A stretch of 64,000 bases of DNA from Saccharibacillus deserti (GTDB lineage: Bacteria > Bacillota > Bacilli > Paenibacillales > Paenibacillaceae), in contig NZ_JABJVN010000002.1 in assembly GCF_013618475.1 (NCBI RefSeq), positions 558,001 to 622,000 on the forward strand, written 5' to 3'. Every line of letters starts with the position of its first letter. Within the stretch, counting starts at the first letter, position 1. The notes beneath the pieces are model-generated. The model was given only the letters and a program-made list of their open reading frames with translations. It was not told the origin of the DNA and ran no database searches. This document shows positions 1-9,533 of this stretch, piece after piece. Both the position numbers and the translations under genes were made by a program.

Positions 1-900
1 ACGCCGATCGAGAACTCGCTCGAAGAGCTGCGCTCCGTATTCGATTCGGTCCTGCCGGGGCTGTATCCCGACCGCAGAAAGTTTGCGGAACTGACGCGCG
101 AACAGATCGCGAAGCGGGCGCGTCCGTTTCTGCTGCGCCGGCTCAAGTCGGACGTACTGGGCGAGCTGCCGGAGAAGATCGAGTCGATTCGGGTGACCGA
201 ACTGCTGCCCGAACAGAAAAAGCTTTATGCGGCCCATTTGGCGAAGCTGCGCTACGAGACGCTGGAGCATTTGGACAACAGCGAAGAACTCGGCCGCAGC
301 CGGATACAATTTCTGGCCGGGTTGACCCGGCTGCGCCAGATCTGCTGTCATCCTGCGCTATTCGTAGACGATTACGCCGGCCGATCGGCCAAATTCGAGC
401 AGCTGCTGGAGACCCTGGAAGAATGCCGCCGCGCCGGACGGCGAGTCTTGGTCTTCTCCCAGTTTACCGAGATGTTGGGCCTGATCCGGCGGGAACTGGG
501 ATACCGCGAGATGCCGTTTCTGTATCTGGACGGCAGCACGCCTTCCAGGGAGCGGGTCGAACTGTGCGATCGGTTCAATGAAGGCGAGCCGGACATTTTC
601 CTGATCTCGCTCAAAGCCGGAGGCACCGGACTCAATCTGACCGGCGCGGATACGGTCATTCTCTACGACCTCTGGTGGAACCCCGCCGTGGAACGGCAGG
701 CCGAAGACCGCGCGCACCGGATGGGACAGACGAAGGTGGTCCAGGTGATCCGCCTGGTCGCCAAAGGCACGGTCGAAGAGAAGATGCACGAACTTCAGCG
801 GAAAAAGACGGCTTTGATCGGCGACGTAATCCGTCCCGGCGAAGACAGCATCACCTCGCTGACCGATGCCGACCTGCTCGATCTGCTGAATACGGACTAA
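1..900 (+). CDS. SNF2-family DEAD/DEAH helicase, C-terminal part (partial)
   Basis: The frame is open from the first base, so the gene is cut by the window edge and only its last 299 codons are present. What remains is the second RecA-like half of a SNF2/Rad54-type ATPase. It includes the stretch around LLRRLKSDVLGELPEK, which precedes the helicase C domain. It also has the motif V region SLKAGGTGLNLTGADTVI and the motif VI region RAHRMGQTKVVQVIRLV. Family members are ATP-driven DNA translocases that remodel protein-DNA complexes; bacterial copies often interact with RNA polymerase or act in repair, but the specific role cannot be told from this half. A strong terminator follows directly. Confidence 0.93.
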   Translation, partial: TPIENSLEELRSVFDSVLPGLYPDRRKFAELTREQIAKRARPFLLRRLKSDVLGELPEKIESIRVTELLPEQKKLYAAHLAKLRYETLEHLDNSEELGRSRIQFLAGLTRLRQICCHPALFVDDYAGRSAKFEQLLETLEECRRAGRRVLVFSQFTEMLGLIRRELGYREMPFLYLDGSTPSRERVELCDRFNEGEPDIFLISLKAGGTGLNLTGADTVILYDLWWNPAVERQAEDRAHRMGQTKVVQVIRLVAKGTVEEKMHELQRKKTALIGDVIRPGEDSITSLTDADLLDLLNTD

Positions 901-901
901 C

Positions 902-936
902 AAAAAGGACGGCGCATAAACGCGCCGTCCTTTTTT
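902..936 (+). terminator. Rho-independent terminator after the SNF2 helicase
   Basis: A GC-rich stem (GGACGGCGC pairing with GCGCCGTCC) has a short loop and a run of six T. It lies immediately after the helicase stop codon. Confidence 0.9.
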
Positions 937-976
937 GATTCGGTTGAGAGCCATTCGCCTGGCAAAAGGGCCGCGA

Positions 977-2689
977 TCAGATCTTGAAGCGTTCGATCGA
1001 GGTTTGCAGATCTTGGGCCAGTTTGCTGAGATAAGCGGCGGAACCGGTCACTTCCTGGACGGAAGCGAGCTGTTCTTCGGTGGCGGCCGCCACGCTTTGA
1101 GCCATGTCTTTGGAACCCCCGGCGATTGCGGCGGACGATTCTACGGTAGCCAGTACCTGTTCCGAGCTTGCGGACATCTGCTCGGTTACGGCGGAGACTT
1201 CATGCAGCTGTACGGACAGGTTGCGCGTGCTGCTCATGATTCCGTCGAATACGCGGGAAACGTCGTTCATGACGACCCGGCCGTTCTCCGCCTGATTGCG
1301 GCTGAGCTCCATGCTTTGGAACGCGATTTTGGTCTCCGATTGAATATCATGGATGAGGCTTGAGACGCCGGATGAAGATTCCTGGGTTTGTTCGGCCAAC
1401 TTTTTCACTTCGGCCGCGACGACCGCGAATCCGCGACCTTCTTCGCCGGCCCGGGCCGCTTCGATTGCCGCGTTCAGCGACAGCAGGCTGGTCTGATCGG
1501 CGATCGCTTTGATGGTATCCGTGATCTCGCCGATACTGGTCGATTTTTCGTTCAGCGAAGTGACGACTTCGGACAGGCTTCCGATCGAGCGGTGGATTTG
1601 TTCCATTTCGCGAATAGCTTCTTCCAGCTTACGGTGGCCCTGCATGACATTGGCTTCCGAATCCTGGGAATCCGATGCCAATTCGGTCGCCGACTCGGCA
1701 ATCCGCTGGATCCCTACGTTCATTTCTTCCATCGTGCGGCTCATTTCGACAGTGCCGCGCGCCTGGGCCTCGGTTCCGTCGCTGATATCCTGGATTTGCG
1801 AAGAAATATGTTCCGTGGCCTGGGCACTTTGTTCGGAACTTGCGAGCAGCTGCTCCGAGCTTGACGCGAGCGTCACGGCGTTCTCCGAAATTTGCTTGAC
1901 CAATGCGCCCAGCGATTCGACCATCGTGTTGTAGGACTGGGTCAGGGCTCCGGTTTCATCTTTGTACAAGTGAGTGCCGACGGCCGTAAAGTCTCCGTCC
2001 GCCGCCTGCTGCATCAGCTCCTGCAGTTTGCGAATCGGACCGGTAATGGAACGGATAATGATCAGAGAGAGCAGGATCAAGATGATAACCGCCGCAGCTA
2101 CGCAGACGATGCTGACCGTTTTGGATACGGCACCGGCCTGGATATTCTTTTCATTGCTCTGCTTCGCGGAATCTTCGGCCAGGTTGGCCAACTTGATGTA
2201 CATGGCTTCGGTCTCGTTCTTTTTGGGCTGCAGTTTAGTCAGATAAAGCTGGTAGGCTTCGGCGTTGCGGTTGTCCAGAGCCGCGTTTGCGACTTCGTCT
2301 TCGAACGCGCGGAGTTCTTTGCGGGAACCCATGATCGTGTCGTAAACGGTCTGCTCTTCCGTATTCAGACCGAAATCTTCGTATGAGGTGAGGAGTTTGG
2401 AATTTCTGTCGAACGTTTCTTGGAAATGCTGGTTGAGGAGCAGGTTTTGTTCCGGGTCTGTATTTATCATGAGCTGAAGCATGTCGTTCATGATGCTATT
2501 GAAATTTGTCATGACCTGGTTGATCGATTTGACTTTCCTCAGGCTTTCTTCGTACATGGCACGCGAATTGGCCGCCATCTGATTGACGTATACAAAGCTC
2601 ACCGTACCGATCACCAGCAGAAATACGATAGCCGCCGCATTCAAAATGAAAAGCTTGGAACGAAGCTTAAGGTTGCGAAACACATTCAT
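977..2689 (-). CDS. Methyl-accepting chemotaxis protein (membrane receptor)
   Basis: A 570-residue chemoreceptor. Order: first membrane segment at about residues 8-30, an extracytoplasmic helical sensor of about 150 residues resembling the four-helix-bundle (4HB_MCP) type, a second membrane segment at about 190-212, a HAMP linker, and a long cytoplasmic signalling coiled coil. The hairpin tip has the conserved core [20 protein letters not shown]. It is expected to signal to CheA/CheW at the cell pole; the ligand is unknown. An ATG five codons upstream is open, but GGAGAG lies 7 bases before the ATG chosen here and inside the extra codons, so the shorter start is preferred. The gene stands alone, convergent with the helicase. 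Confidence 0.93.
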   Translation of the reverse strand: MNVFRNLKLRSKLFILNAAAIVFLLVIGTVSFVYVNQMAANSRAMYEESLRKVKSINQVMTNFNSIMNDMLQLMINTDPEQNLLLNQHFQETFDRNSKLLTSYEDFGLNTEEQTVYDTIMGSRKELRAFEDEVANAALDNRNAEAYQLYLTKLQPKKNETEAMYIKLANLAEDSAKQSNEKNIQAGAVSKTVSIVCVAAAVIILILLSLIIIRSITGPIRKLQELMQQAADGDFTAVGTHLYKDETGALTQSYNTMVESLGALVKQISENAVTLASSSEQLLASSEQSAQATEHISSQIQDISDGTEAQARGTVEMSRTMEEMNVGIQRIAESATELASDSQDSEANVMQGHRKLEEAIREMEQIHRSIGSLSEVVTSLNEKSTSIGEITDTIKAIADQTSLLSLNAAIEAARAGEEGRGFAVVAAEVKKLAEQTQESSSGVSSLIHDIQSETKIAFQSMELSRNQAENGRVVMNDVSRVFDGIMSSTRNLSVQLHEVSAVTEQMSASSEQVLATVESSAAIAGGSKDMAQSVAAATEEQLASVQEVTGSAAYLSKLAQDLQTSIERFKI

Positions 2690-2772
2690 CTTGTCACTCT
2701 CCATTGTTTTAAAGTAGGCCGATCCGCAGGCTAACCCCTGCAGACTGCCGGGTTTATTCTCTTATGTCATAT

Positions 2773-2799
2773 TTATCGGTATATACGGGTAACAGGTTA
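2773..2799 (-). promoter_or_regulatory. Candidate sigma-D (motility) promoter of the chemoreceptor
   Basis: On the minus strand TAAC is followed after 15 bases by ACCGATAA. The known Bacillus sigma-D consensus is TAAA-N15-GCCGATAT, so 9 of 12 positions match. It lies about 85 bases before the receptor start. Sigma-D control of chemoreceptors is known in Bacillus; its use here is inferred. Confidence 0.4.
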
Positions 2800-2869
2800 G
2801 CGAGGAAGATAGGAGGTTTTTCTTAATTTTGCGAAACGGAACGGACTATTTTTTGGAATCCGGCCATGC

Positions 2870-2896
2870 AAAAAAAGACGCCGATTGGCGTCTTTT
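2870..2896 (-). terminator. Terminator downstream of the oxidoreductase remnant
   Basis: The perfect stem AAAAGACGCC / GGCGTCTTTT has a 4-base loop. On the minus strand it is followed by more T, for a run of seven. It would end transcription of the decayed gene just upstream. Confidence 0.8.
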
Positions 2897-2945
2897 CCGC
2901 AAAAACGATATTCTTCATCGTTTATCCGCTTGTCGTCGGTCTGCA

Positions 2946-3490
2946 TCAAAAGAAGAAAGTCCGATCCGCACCGAACAAGATGCCCGCATCCAGGCGAGCC
3001 TGCTCGGCCGCTTCCATGACGACAACGGAACGACGCAGGGCTTCCAGGCCATGTTCCCATTGGCCCCCGTGGTACATGGCGGCGAACGCCCGGAATTCTT
3101 GGCTCATATGATTGTCCGGCACCTCGAACGCAAACGTTTCTTCGCGGTCTTTCGTTTGGAGGGTGACCGAACTGCACAGATTGGGCGGGCCGTATGCTGC
3201 CGCTCAGATAGTCGTCGTAGCGGCCCGAGCGTTTGGAGAAGCGGCTCTGCACAAGGCGGATCGGCCCGATCTGCGGCAGCAGCTCGCGGACGTGCAAATA
3301 ATCCGGCGAATACGGAGTAACCACGGCTTCGAACACATACAGGGCACGGCTTTCCGCCAGGCGCAGCAGCTCCCGCCGCAAGACTCTGCTCGCGTACGCA
3401 GACGGCGGTGACGTTAATCTCTTCGATATACCGCAGGGCATCCAGAGCCACCCGTACGATCATTCCGCTGTCGGTGATTCCAATTTTCAT
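2946..3490 (-). pseudogene. Decayed Gfo/Idh/MocA-family oxidoreductase
   Basis: Three islands of one protein are read in three different frames on the minus strand. The N-terminus MKIGITDSGMIVRVALDAL is the Rossmann start. A middle island contains LYVFEAVVTPYSPDYLHVRE and QSRFSKRSGRYDDYL. The end island contains SSVTLQTKDREETFAFEV, the helix around HMSQEFRAFAAMYHGG, and a final stop. Together they follow the order of Gfo/Idh/MocA NAD(P)-dependent dehydrogenases. Members are about 320-350 residues, so 545 bp implies two internal deletions of roughly 70 and 100 codons as well as the frame changes. No functional product is expected. The original substrate cannot be told. The ancestral terminator is still intact. 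Confidence 0.8.
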
Positions 3491-3629
3491 TATGTGTTCC
3501 TCTTTTCCAAGAATGGGTGTAGGACTGTCATACTTGCGCGAGTGATCCCGTCTAATCTATTAAAGGAGCGATTGGCCCGATTTGGACGGCCATCTGCGTT
3601 CCCAATCCCCTATAGAGGAGTGTTTTCCC

Positions 3630-4232
3630 ATGAAATCCATCCGCAAAATAGTCGCGCTGACCGCTTCTGTGATTCTGGCCGCGCCGTTCGTTTCTTCCGA
3701 TTCCGGTTTGTTCGCAAATCGGGCCCAAGCCGCGGTGCAAGCCGACTCTTCCGCATCCGTCAGCTCGCGTCCGGAGACCCAATCGTTTTCCTTAATGATC
3801 AAAGGGAAAAACGTGGCCCGCAAAGCCCAATTGAAACAAGGAAACGGCTATTCGCTGTATGTGGCCGGGGGATACACGTTCAGTCCCGCGAAAAACAAGC
3901 TGTACCTGACCGATTATCCGGCCTACCAAGCGCAGATCGAACCGCTGCCGGCGGGATTCGATATCGACAAGCTGCGTAAGCAGGGCCAAACGGAATTGAA
4001 AAAGTACGGCAAAGTCAACAGCTATGCAAACGATCAATTGTTCGAAAGCCCGATGGCTTCGGCGGCTCTTTTTTTGCAGACGAGCGGCACGAAAGGCATT
4101 CATAACTACATCGTCTGGACTTCGGCAAAAGGGGATTCGTATCTGCTGCGCGTCAGCGTACCGGAAAGCGGATTTGCCGGAACGTTTAATCAGATCGCTT
4201 CGACGTCGCTGTCCACCCTTTTGCGGAACTAA
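3630..4232 (+). CDS. Exported protein of unknown function
   Basis: A 200-residue protein with a clear Sec signal peptide: MKSIRKI, then a hydrophobic core, with likely cleavage after the AQA near residue 34. The mature part is a small soluble domain rich in Lys, Tyr and Ser, with the stretch LYVAGGYTFSPAKNKLYLTD. I do not recognise a family; it could be a small lipoprotein-like sensor or anti-sigma-type domain, but there is no lipobox cysteine. GAGGAG 9 bases before the ATG supports this start over an upstream in-frame ATG at 3582. It has its own terminator and no obvious operon partner. Confidence 0.8.
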   Translation: MKSIRKIVALTASVILAAPFVSSDSGLFANRAQAAVQADSSASVSSRPETQSFSLMIKGKNVARKAQLKQGNGYSLYVAGGYTFSPAKNKLYLTDYPAYQAQIEPLPAGFDIDKLRKQGQTELKKYGKVNSYANDQLFESPMASAALFLQTSGTKGIHNYIVWTSAKGDSYLLRVSVPESGFAGTFNQIASTSLSTLLRN

Positions 4233-4262
4233 CCATCCGCTGTAACCGTCCGTCGGCGCACA

Positions 4263-4307
4263 AAAAAAGCTGTTCCCGAACCGGTTACCGGTCAAGGAAC
4301 AGCTTTT
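4263..4307 (+). terminator. Bidirectional terminator between the exported protein and clpE
   Basis: The stem AAAAAGCTGTTCC / GGAACAGCTTTTT has an inner GACCGG-type loop. A-run and T-run flanks on both sides fit the two convergent genes. Confidence 0.88.
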
Positions 4308-4353
4308 TGGTAGGCAGCGGCAGGCTGCTCGGCAGGCCGCTGGTTTATCGAAT

Positions 4354-6540
4354 TTACATTTCTTTGCGGAGGACGGCGGACATCTCTGCCGGAGCGTCGT
4401 CAGCGCGGCTCACGCGAATACGGTCTTCGTCCAACGTAACGCGGACAGCCGTCACTTCTTCTTCGTCCAGCAGCAGATCGGTAATACCGTCTTCGACATG
4501 CTGCTGAATCATGCGGCGGAGAGGGCGGGCGCCGAAAGCCGGATCATAGCCGAGTTCCGCCAGTTTGCGTTTGGCTTCGTCCGTCACTTCGAGCGAGATG
4601 CCGCGCGTCGACAGATTGGCCGAGATCTCGCCCAGCATATTGTCGACAATCACGATCAGATCTTGCTCCTTGAGCGAAGCGAACGGTACGATGCTGTCGA
4701 ACCGGTTCAGGAACTCCGGACGGAAGTAACCGCCGAGCGAGCCGAGAATCGAACGCGTTTCGTCGGTCTTCGCCGTAAAGCCCATGGTGATCTTCTTCTC
4801 GGCGGCCGAGCCGGCATTGGAGGTCATGATGATGACCGTATCTTTGAAGCTGACCGTACGGCCCTGGCTGTCGGTCAGGCGGCCGTCTTCCATCACCTGG
4901 AGGAACATATGCTGCACATCCGGGTGGGCTTTCTCGATCTCGTCGAGCAGGATGATGCTGTACGGATTGCGGCGGACTTTCTCCGTCAGCTGGCCGGCTT
5001 CTTCATGGCCGACGTAGCCCGGAGGCGAGCCGATCAGTTTGGACACGGAATGGCGTTCCATGTATTCGCTCATGTCGAGGCGGATCATCGATTCGCTGCT
5101 GCCGAACAGCTCGTCCGCGAGCGCTTTGGACAGTTCGGTTTTGCCGACGCCGGTCGGTCCGACGAACAGGAAGGATGCGATCGGTTTGCCGCTGCTGCGC
5201 AGGCCGGCCCGTCCGCGGCGAACCGCTTTGGACACTTTGTCGACGGCTTCGGTTTGACCGATGACGCGGCTTTCCAGACGAGCGGACAGATTTTTCATTT
5301 TGCCGCGTTCGTCCGCCTGCAGTTTGCCGACCGGAATACCGGTTTTGCGTTCGATGATCGCTTGAATATCTTCGACGGATACTTCAAGGACTTCTTCGCC
5401 GGAAGGTTCGCCGCCGAGACGTTTGTTCAGGACGGTTTCTTCGTCGCGCAGTTTGGCGGCGCGTTCGTAGTCTTCTTCGCGGGCGGCGGCGTCTTTCTCC
5501 AGTTTGATCTGCTCCAGGCGGGCCTGGATCTCGTCGCTGCCGCCGGTGGAAGCGCGCAGGTTCAGCTTGGCGCCGGATTCGTCGAGCAGGTCGATCGCTT
5601 TGTCGGGCAGGAAGCGGTCCTGCACGTAGCGGCTCGACAAACGCACGCAGGCTTCAAGCGTCTCGTCGGAATAGCGGACGCCGTGGAACTGTTCGTATTT
5701 CGGACGCAGTCCCTGAAGGATCAGGAACGTTTCTTCGGCGGTCGGTTCGTTGACCATGACCGGCTGGAAGCGGCGTTCAAGCGCGGCGTCTTTCTCGATA
5801 TGGCGGTATTCCTTGAGCGTGGTGGCGCCGATGACCTGGAGTTCGCCGCGTGCGAGTACCGGCTTGAGAATATTGCCCGCGTCCATGGAGCCTTCCGCGG
5901 AACCCGCGCCGACAAGCAAGTGGATCTCGTCGATGAACAGCAGGATATTCTGGCGCTGTTCCAGCTCGGCGATCAGCTGTTTGACCTTTTCTTCGAATTG
6001 TCCGCGAATGCCGGTTCCGGCGACCAGCGAAGCCACGTCCAGCGAATAGACTTCTTTGTTCAGCAGCTTCGAAGGCACCCGGCCTTCGGTGATCCGCAGC
6101 GCCAGTCCTTCGGCGATCGCGGTCTTGCCGACGCCCGGTTCCCCGATCAGTACCGGATTGTTCTTGTTCCGGCGGTTGAGGATCTCGATGACGCGGTCGA
6201 TTTCTTCATCGCGGCCGATTACGGTATCGATCTTGCCGTCCCGCGCGGCATCGTTCAGATTGCGTCCCAATTGGTCCAGCAGGCCGCCGCGTTTGCCGCC
6301 CTGAGCGGAAGGCTGCGGACGCTGCGAAGCGCCGTTCGACGCTTGATTCGACTGCATGAAGCCGCGGAACATTTCTTCGAACGAAGACGGACCGGAAGGA
6401 CCGAATCCTGCCGTGAACGGTACGCCGCCGTTGACTTTGGCATAGCAGTCTTCGCAGAGAAACATTTTTTCGGATTTATTGTTAACGGTGAGGCTGAGAC
6501 CGACGGTCGCTTGATTCTGGTTACAGTGTTGACAGCGCAT
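4354..6540 (-). CDS. clpE: ATP-dependent Clp protease ATP-binding subunit ClpE
   Basis: A 728-residue Hsp100/Clp ATPase. The N-terminus carries a four-cysteine zinc finger (Cys3, Cys6, Cys29, Cys32) instead of the ClpC N-domain, which is the hallmark of ClpE. The first AAA+ module has Walker A GEPGVGKT at 133-140. A UVR-type coiled middle region around [19 protein letters not shown] follows, then a second AAA+ module with [14 protein letters not shown] and the arginine-rich C-domain. ClpE unfolds substrates for ClpP during heat stress and helps inactivate CtsR in Bacillus. A CtsR operator overlaps its promoter, so it is expected to belong to the CtsR regulon. The leader is about 210 bases long and highly structured. 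Confidence 0.96.
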   Translation of the reverse strand: MRCQHCNQNQATVGLSLTVNNKSEKMFLCEDCYAKVNGGVPFTAGFGPSGPSSFEEMFRGFMQSNQASNGASQRPQPSAQGGKRGGLLDQLGRNLNDAARDGKIDTVIGRDEEIDRVIEILNRRNKNNPVLIGEPGVGKTAIAEGLALRITEGRVPSKLLNKEVYSLDVASLVAGTGIRGQFEEKVKQLIAELEQRQNILLFIDEIHLLVGAGSAEGSMDAGNILKPVLARGELQVIGATTLKEYRHIEKDAALERRFQPVMVNEPTAEETFLILQGLRPKYEQFHGVRYSDETLEACVRLSSRYVQDRFLPDKAIDLLDESGAKLNLRASTGGSDEIQARLEQIKLEKDAAAREEDYERAAKLRDEETVLNKRLGGEPSGEEVLEVSVEDIQAIIERKTGIPVGKLQADERGKMKNLSARLESRVIGQTEAVDKVSKAVRRGRAGLRSSGKPIASFLFVGPTGVGKTELSKALADELFGSSESMIRLDMSEYMERHSVSKLIGSPPGYVGHEEAGQLTEKVRRNPYSIILLDEIEKAHPDVQHMFLQVMEDGRLTDSQGRTVSFKDTVIIMTSNAGSAAEKKITMGFTAKTDETRSILGSLGGYFRPEFLNRFDSIVPFASLKEQDLIVIVDNMLGEISANLSTRGISLEVTDEAKRKLAELGYDPAFGARPLRRMIQQHVEDGITDLLLDEEEVTAVRVTLDEDRIRVSRADDAPAEMSAVLRKEM

Positions 6541-6652
6541 GAAGGCATGCCCCTTTCAGGTTTGGATTTATAAGTGGATGTGTGTGAACCTATCTCGAAA
6601 AACGGCCGCTTCCTCCGCAAAAGAAAAAGAAGCAGCCGGAGTAGGGGGAAGC

Positions 6653-6751
6653 GAAAGTCAAAGGGGGAAGCGAACGAAGATCAGACTCGAACAGACTCGA
6701 AGGGTTCTTTTCAAGGGAAGAGTTTGATCTTTCGCTCTGACTTTGACTTTC
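6653..6751 (-). repeat. Nested inverted repeats in the clpE leader
   Basis: The outer arms GAAAGTCAAAG (6653-6663) and CTTTGACTTTC (6741-6751) are a perfect 11-base inverted repeat. Inside them, 6670-6683 and 6725-6735 form a second, imperfect pairing (GATCA / TGATC core). The region is transcribed as the clpE 5' untranslated leader, so it could fold into a long hairpin. The outer right arm overlaps the CtsR box. Confidence 0.6.
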
Positions 6752-6758
6752 TTTGACC
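6742..6758 (-). promoter_or_regulatory. CtsR operator of clpE
   Basis: The minus strand reads GGTCAAAGAAAGTCAAA. This fits the known CtsR heptad repeat RGTCAAA-NAN-RGTCAAA exactly. It lies at the expected transcription start, just after the -10 box, where a bound repressor would block initiation. Confidence 0.93.
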
Positions 6759-6760
6759 TT

Positions 6761-6788
6761 ATTATACCGCAATAAAAAGCAGAGTCAA
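6761..6788 (-). promoter_or_regulatory. Sigma-A promoter of clpE
   Basis: On the minus strand, -35 TTGACT and -10 TATAAT are separated by 16 bases and run directly into the CtsR box. Confidence 0.85.
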
Positions 6789-6849
6789 TAGTTTTTCGGT
6801 TATTTTTAGTAAGTTTATTGTGAAAGGTGGGTTAGGCTTTGAAAAAGGC

Positions 6850-6880
6850 TTGACCTTAGGTCTGACCCAACCTTTATAGT
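6850..6880 (+). promoter_or_regulatory. MerR-type promoter with 19-bp spacer
   Basis: -35 TTGACC and -10 TATAGT are separated by 19 bases, the over-long spacing that is the known hallmark of MerR-activated promoters. The dyad GACCTTAGGTC lies next to the -35 box, and a larger imperfect dyad (AAAGGTGGGTT near 6823 and GACCCAACCTTT near 6864) flanks it. It directly precedes a merR-type gene, which suggests self-regulation. Confidence 0.7.
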
Positions 6881-6912
6881 GAAAGCAGAAGGTCGGCGAA
6901 AGGGGTTCGAAC

Positions 6913-7725
6913 ATGAGCGACTTTTTGAGTATTCGGGAGTTTGCCGAGATGATGGGCGTATCGATTCATCAGGTGCGTTATTTCGAGGAAAAAGGGCTGC
7001 TGCTTCCCGCTTATGTCGAGCGAAACGGATACCGCCGCTACGGGACCGGGGAAATGTACCGGCTGGCGCATATCCTGCTGCTGCGCGAGCTGGACGTTCC
7101 CGTGGCGGAAGCCGGCCGGGCACTAAGCGAATACGGGGAGGAAGAATACGAAGAGCTGATCGGAACTTCGCTTGAGCGGGTTCGCGGAGAAATCGCCAGG
7201 CTGCGGCGGCTGGAACGATTTACGGAGGAACTGCTGCAGGAACGAAACCGGAGCAGGGTTCCGCAGACCGAGGGAGAGCTGAAGTTTCGTCCGCTTCGGC
7301 GGCTGCGGCGCTGGGCGACGCTTGCTGCGGACGGACAGGGGCCGACGGCAAGAGAGCTATTGGAGGCGTCCGAACGTCCGGAGCGTTTGTTCGAGACGGA
7401 TTTGTTCTATGTAAGGCAGGGGCTGGAAACGGCATTGTATTTCGAACCGACAGACGGCGCTCCGGGCCAAACGGACGATCTGCTGCTGGGAGAAGGGTTA
7501 TACTGGTGCGAAACTTTTGCGGCGGCGGACGACAGCGAGGTCGAGCTTCGGATCGAAGCGGCCTGCGGGCAGGTCCGCGAACGGTTCGGCCTGCAGCCGG
7601 ACAGACTTATCCTGAAGGAGAAATCCTATCTTTCCCTGTTCGGAGGCGAAGCCGTGCAGATGGAGCTGGAGATTCCCGTCGGAGCGCGGAAAGGCCAGGA
7701 GGAATCGGATCATGGAAACGAATAA
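6913..7725 (+). CDS. MerR-family transcriptional regulator
   Basis: 270 residues. The N-terminal winged helix (about 5-70) has FAEMMGVSIHQVRYFEEKGLL and the wing sequence NGYRRYGTGEMYRLAHILLL. A coiled-coil dimerisation helix follows around 85-120. The remaining 150 residues are a ligand-sensing domain I do not recognise with certainty; a GyrI-like fold is possible. There is no cysteine pattern of the metal-sensing subfamilies, so an organic effector is more likely. The gene is first in a tight run with a GNAT enzyme (14-base overlap), an alpha/beta hydrolase and a Nudix protein. The promoter before it has the 19-bp spacing this family acts on, which points to activation of its own operon. 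Confidence 0.88.
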   Translation: MSDFLSIREFAEMMGVSIHQVRYFEEKGLLLPAYVERNGYRRYGTGEMYRLAHILLLRELDVPVAEAGRALSEYGEEEYEELIGTSLERVRGEIARLRRLERFTEELLQERNRSRVPQTEGELKFRPLRRLRRWATLAADGQGPTARELLEASERPERLFETDLFYVRQGLETALYFEPTDGAPGQTDDLLLGEGLYWCETFAAADDSEVELRIEAACGQVRERFGLQPDRLILKEKSYLSLFGGEAVQMELEIPVGARKGQEESDHGNE

Positions 7726-8479
7726 ACCGTCTGCCGGCAGGGAAGAAGGGCTGTCGGAAAAGGAGCCGACCGGATGCAAGCTTCTCCGCCGCGAATCCGG
7801 TCCCGGAGACCCGCCGGCGATGCCATGTATTCGGATTGCGGCCTGCGACGCCCGGAGCCACGAAGAGATCTGCGCCTTGTTGGCCGAGGCTTTTCACGCC
7901 AAGTTCCATACGCTGCTGCGTCTGGATCACCGGCGCACGGCGCAGCTGCTCGAGCGGGCTTGGCCGTTTGAACAGACGAACGGAACGCGGCAGTTTGGCG
8001 TGTTTGACGGAAGTTCCCCGCCGGAGGACGGAGGAACGCCGCTCGGCACGATCGCACTCAAACGGCACCCTGACAGCCTCAAGGGCGGCAGGCAGGACTT
8101 TGTCAAACAACCGGACCTGCTGCCTCTGCTGCGGGAATTCGGACCGGTCGCCGGACTGAGGTTTGCAGCCGGGATGGCGGCACTCACTTACGAACCTCCG
8201 GCGGGAGAATGTTATATCGAACATCTTGCCGTACGGCCGGACTGCCGGGGTCTTGGATTCGGAAGGCTGCTGCTGGAACACGCTGCGGATTTTGCCGAAA
8301 CGGCCGGATTCGGCAGCTTGTCGCTGCATGTGTCGCAGCGGAGCGAAGCCGCAGTCCGGCTGTACGAGAAAGCCGGCTTTGAATCCGTGCGCACCGAACG
8401 GCGGAGGTTGTGCGGGTATCTTTTGGGGGAGCCGGAGTGGAAGTTCATGATTCGCGGAATAAGAAAAGAGGAGAGTTGA
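7712..8479 (+). CDS. GNAT-family N-acetyltransferase
   Basis: 255 residues. The acetyl-CoA binding motif A is clear near 170-185 (VRPDCRGLGFGRLLLEH), with the following helix and the late GNAT element RLYEKAGFESV. The first 35 residues are polar and look non-structural. The family transfers acetyl groups from acetyl-CoA to amines; the acceptor is unknown. AGGAGG 9 bases upstream supports the start, which overlaps the end of the MerR gene and implies translational coupling. Confidence 0.88.
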   Translation: METNKPSAGREEGLSEKEPTGCKLLRRESGPGDPPAMPCIRIAACDARSHEEICALLAEAFHAKFHTLLRLDHRRTAQLLERAWPFEQTNGTRQFGVFDGSSPPEDGGTPLGTIALKRHPDSLKGGRQDFVKQPDLLPLLREFGPVAGLRFAAGMAALTYEPPAGECYIEHLAVRPDCRGLGFGRLLLEHAADFAETAGFGSLSLHVSQRSEAAVRLYEKAGFESVRTERRRLCGYLLGEPEWKFMIRGIRKEES

Positions 8480-8482
8480 AGC

Positions 8483-9523
8483 ATGAAGAAAACCGGGAAA
8501 AAGAAGCTGTGGATCGCAGGCGCTTCCCTCCTGCTTGCCTTGGCGGCGCTTGCGGTCTGGGCGGTCGTCGGAAATACGTACCGTATGGAAGAACGTCCGG
8601 TCGTGATCGAGACGCCGCAAGGCCGTCTGACCGGCACGCTTGCCCTGCCGGAATCGCCGGACGGCCCGGTGGGGCTTATCGTGTTCGTACATGGCGACGG
8701 CCCGACGAATTCGACTTACGACGATGGATATAAGCCGCTGTGGGAAGCTTTTGCCGCGGAAGGTTATGCTTCGCTGTCGCTCGACAAACGCGGAGTAGGC
8801 GGTTCGGAAGGGGATTGGCTGGATCAGGATATGGAAGACCGGGCACAAGACACGCAGCTTGCGATCGACTGGGCGCGTTCGCAGCCGGAAATAGACCGCT
8901 CGAGAATCGGTCTATGGGGCGCCAGCCAAGCGGGGTGGGTGATTCCGAAGATTGTGCGAGGCGAGCCGGATCTGGCATTCAGCATTCTGGTCGCACCGGC
9001 GGTGAACTGGATCGAACAAGGGCGTTACCACACGCGTCGGACGATGGAGCGCAGCGGATCTTCGGCGGAAGAAATCGCGGCAGCCGAGCGGAAGAACGCC
9101 GACGTGCTGAAGCTGCTGCGGCGCGGGGCTTCTTACGAGGAATATCTGCGGGAAGCCGCTTTGAAGGATACGGAAACTTTATCGAGAGAGCGCTGGACGT
9201 TCATTTTGAAAAATTTCGAGTCGGATTCCGCCGCAGAACTGTCCGCATTCAAACATCCCGTGCATCTGGTACTCGGCGGACAGGATCTCAATGTCGATTC
9301 CGACGATACCGAAACGGTCTACCGGGCGCATATCCCGGCGGAGCTGCTGAGCGTGACGCAGCTGCCGGAAGCCGATCACTCGATGCTCAAACGCGGCTTG
9401 GCCGAGTCGGAGACGCTGACGACCCTCACCGCGATCTGGATGCCAAAAAAATTGTTCGACGACGGATATTTGAGCGATATGCGGCAGTTCCTGCGTACAA
9501 TGGAAAAAACACAAACCAACTAA
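8483..9523 (+). CDS. Membrane-anchored or secreted alpha/beta hydrolase
   Basis: 346 residues. An N-terminal hydrophobic segment (about 5-27) after a KKTGKKK stretch marks it as exported or membrane-anchored. The alpha/beta-hydrolase core follows: oxyanion region VFVHGDG, the LDKRGVGGSEGDW loop, nucleophile elbow GLWGASQAGW (Ser), and late acid and histidine around LNVDSDD and EADHSML. The elbow is G-x-S-x-A rather than the usual G-x-S-x-G. Esterase or peptidase activity is likely; the substrate is unknown. It follows the GNAT gene by 3 bases in the MerR operon. Confidence 0.88.
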   Translation: MKKTGKKKLWIAGASLLLALAALAVWAVVGNTYRMEERPVVIETPQGRLTGTLALPESPDGPVGLIVFVHGDGPTNSTYDDGYKPLWEAFAAEGYASLSLDKRGVGGSEGDWLDQDMEDRAQDTQLAIDWARSQPEIDRSRIGLWGASQAGWVIPKIVRGEPDLAFSILVAPAVNWIEQGRYHTRRTMERSGSSAEEIAAAERKNADVLKLLRRGASYEEYLREAALKDTETLSRERWTFILKNFESDSAAELSAFKHPVHLVLGGQDLNVDSDDTETVYRAHIPAELLSVTQLPEADHSMLKRGLAESETLTTLTAIWMPKKLFDDGYLSDMRQFLRTMEKTQTN

Positions 9524-9533
9524 ACCAAAAAGT

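Noticed and set aside
4498-6573. A 691-codon open frame opposite clpE
   Set aside because: clpE is unambiguous on the other strand, and the frame has no recognisable domain.
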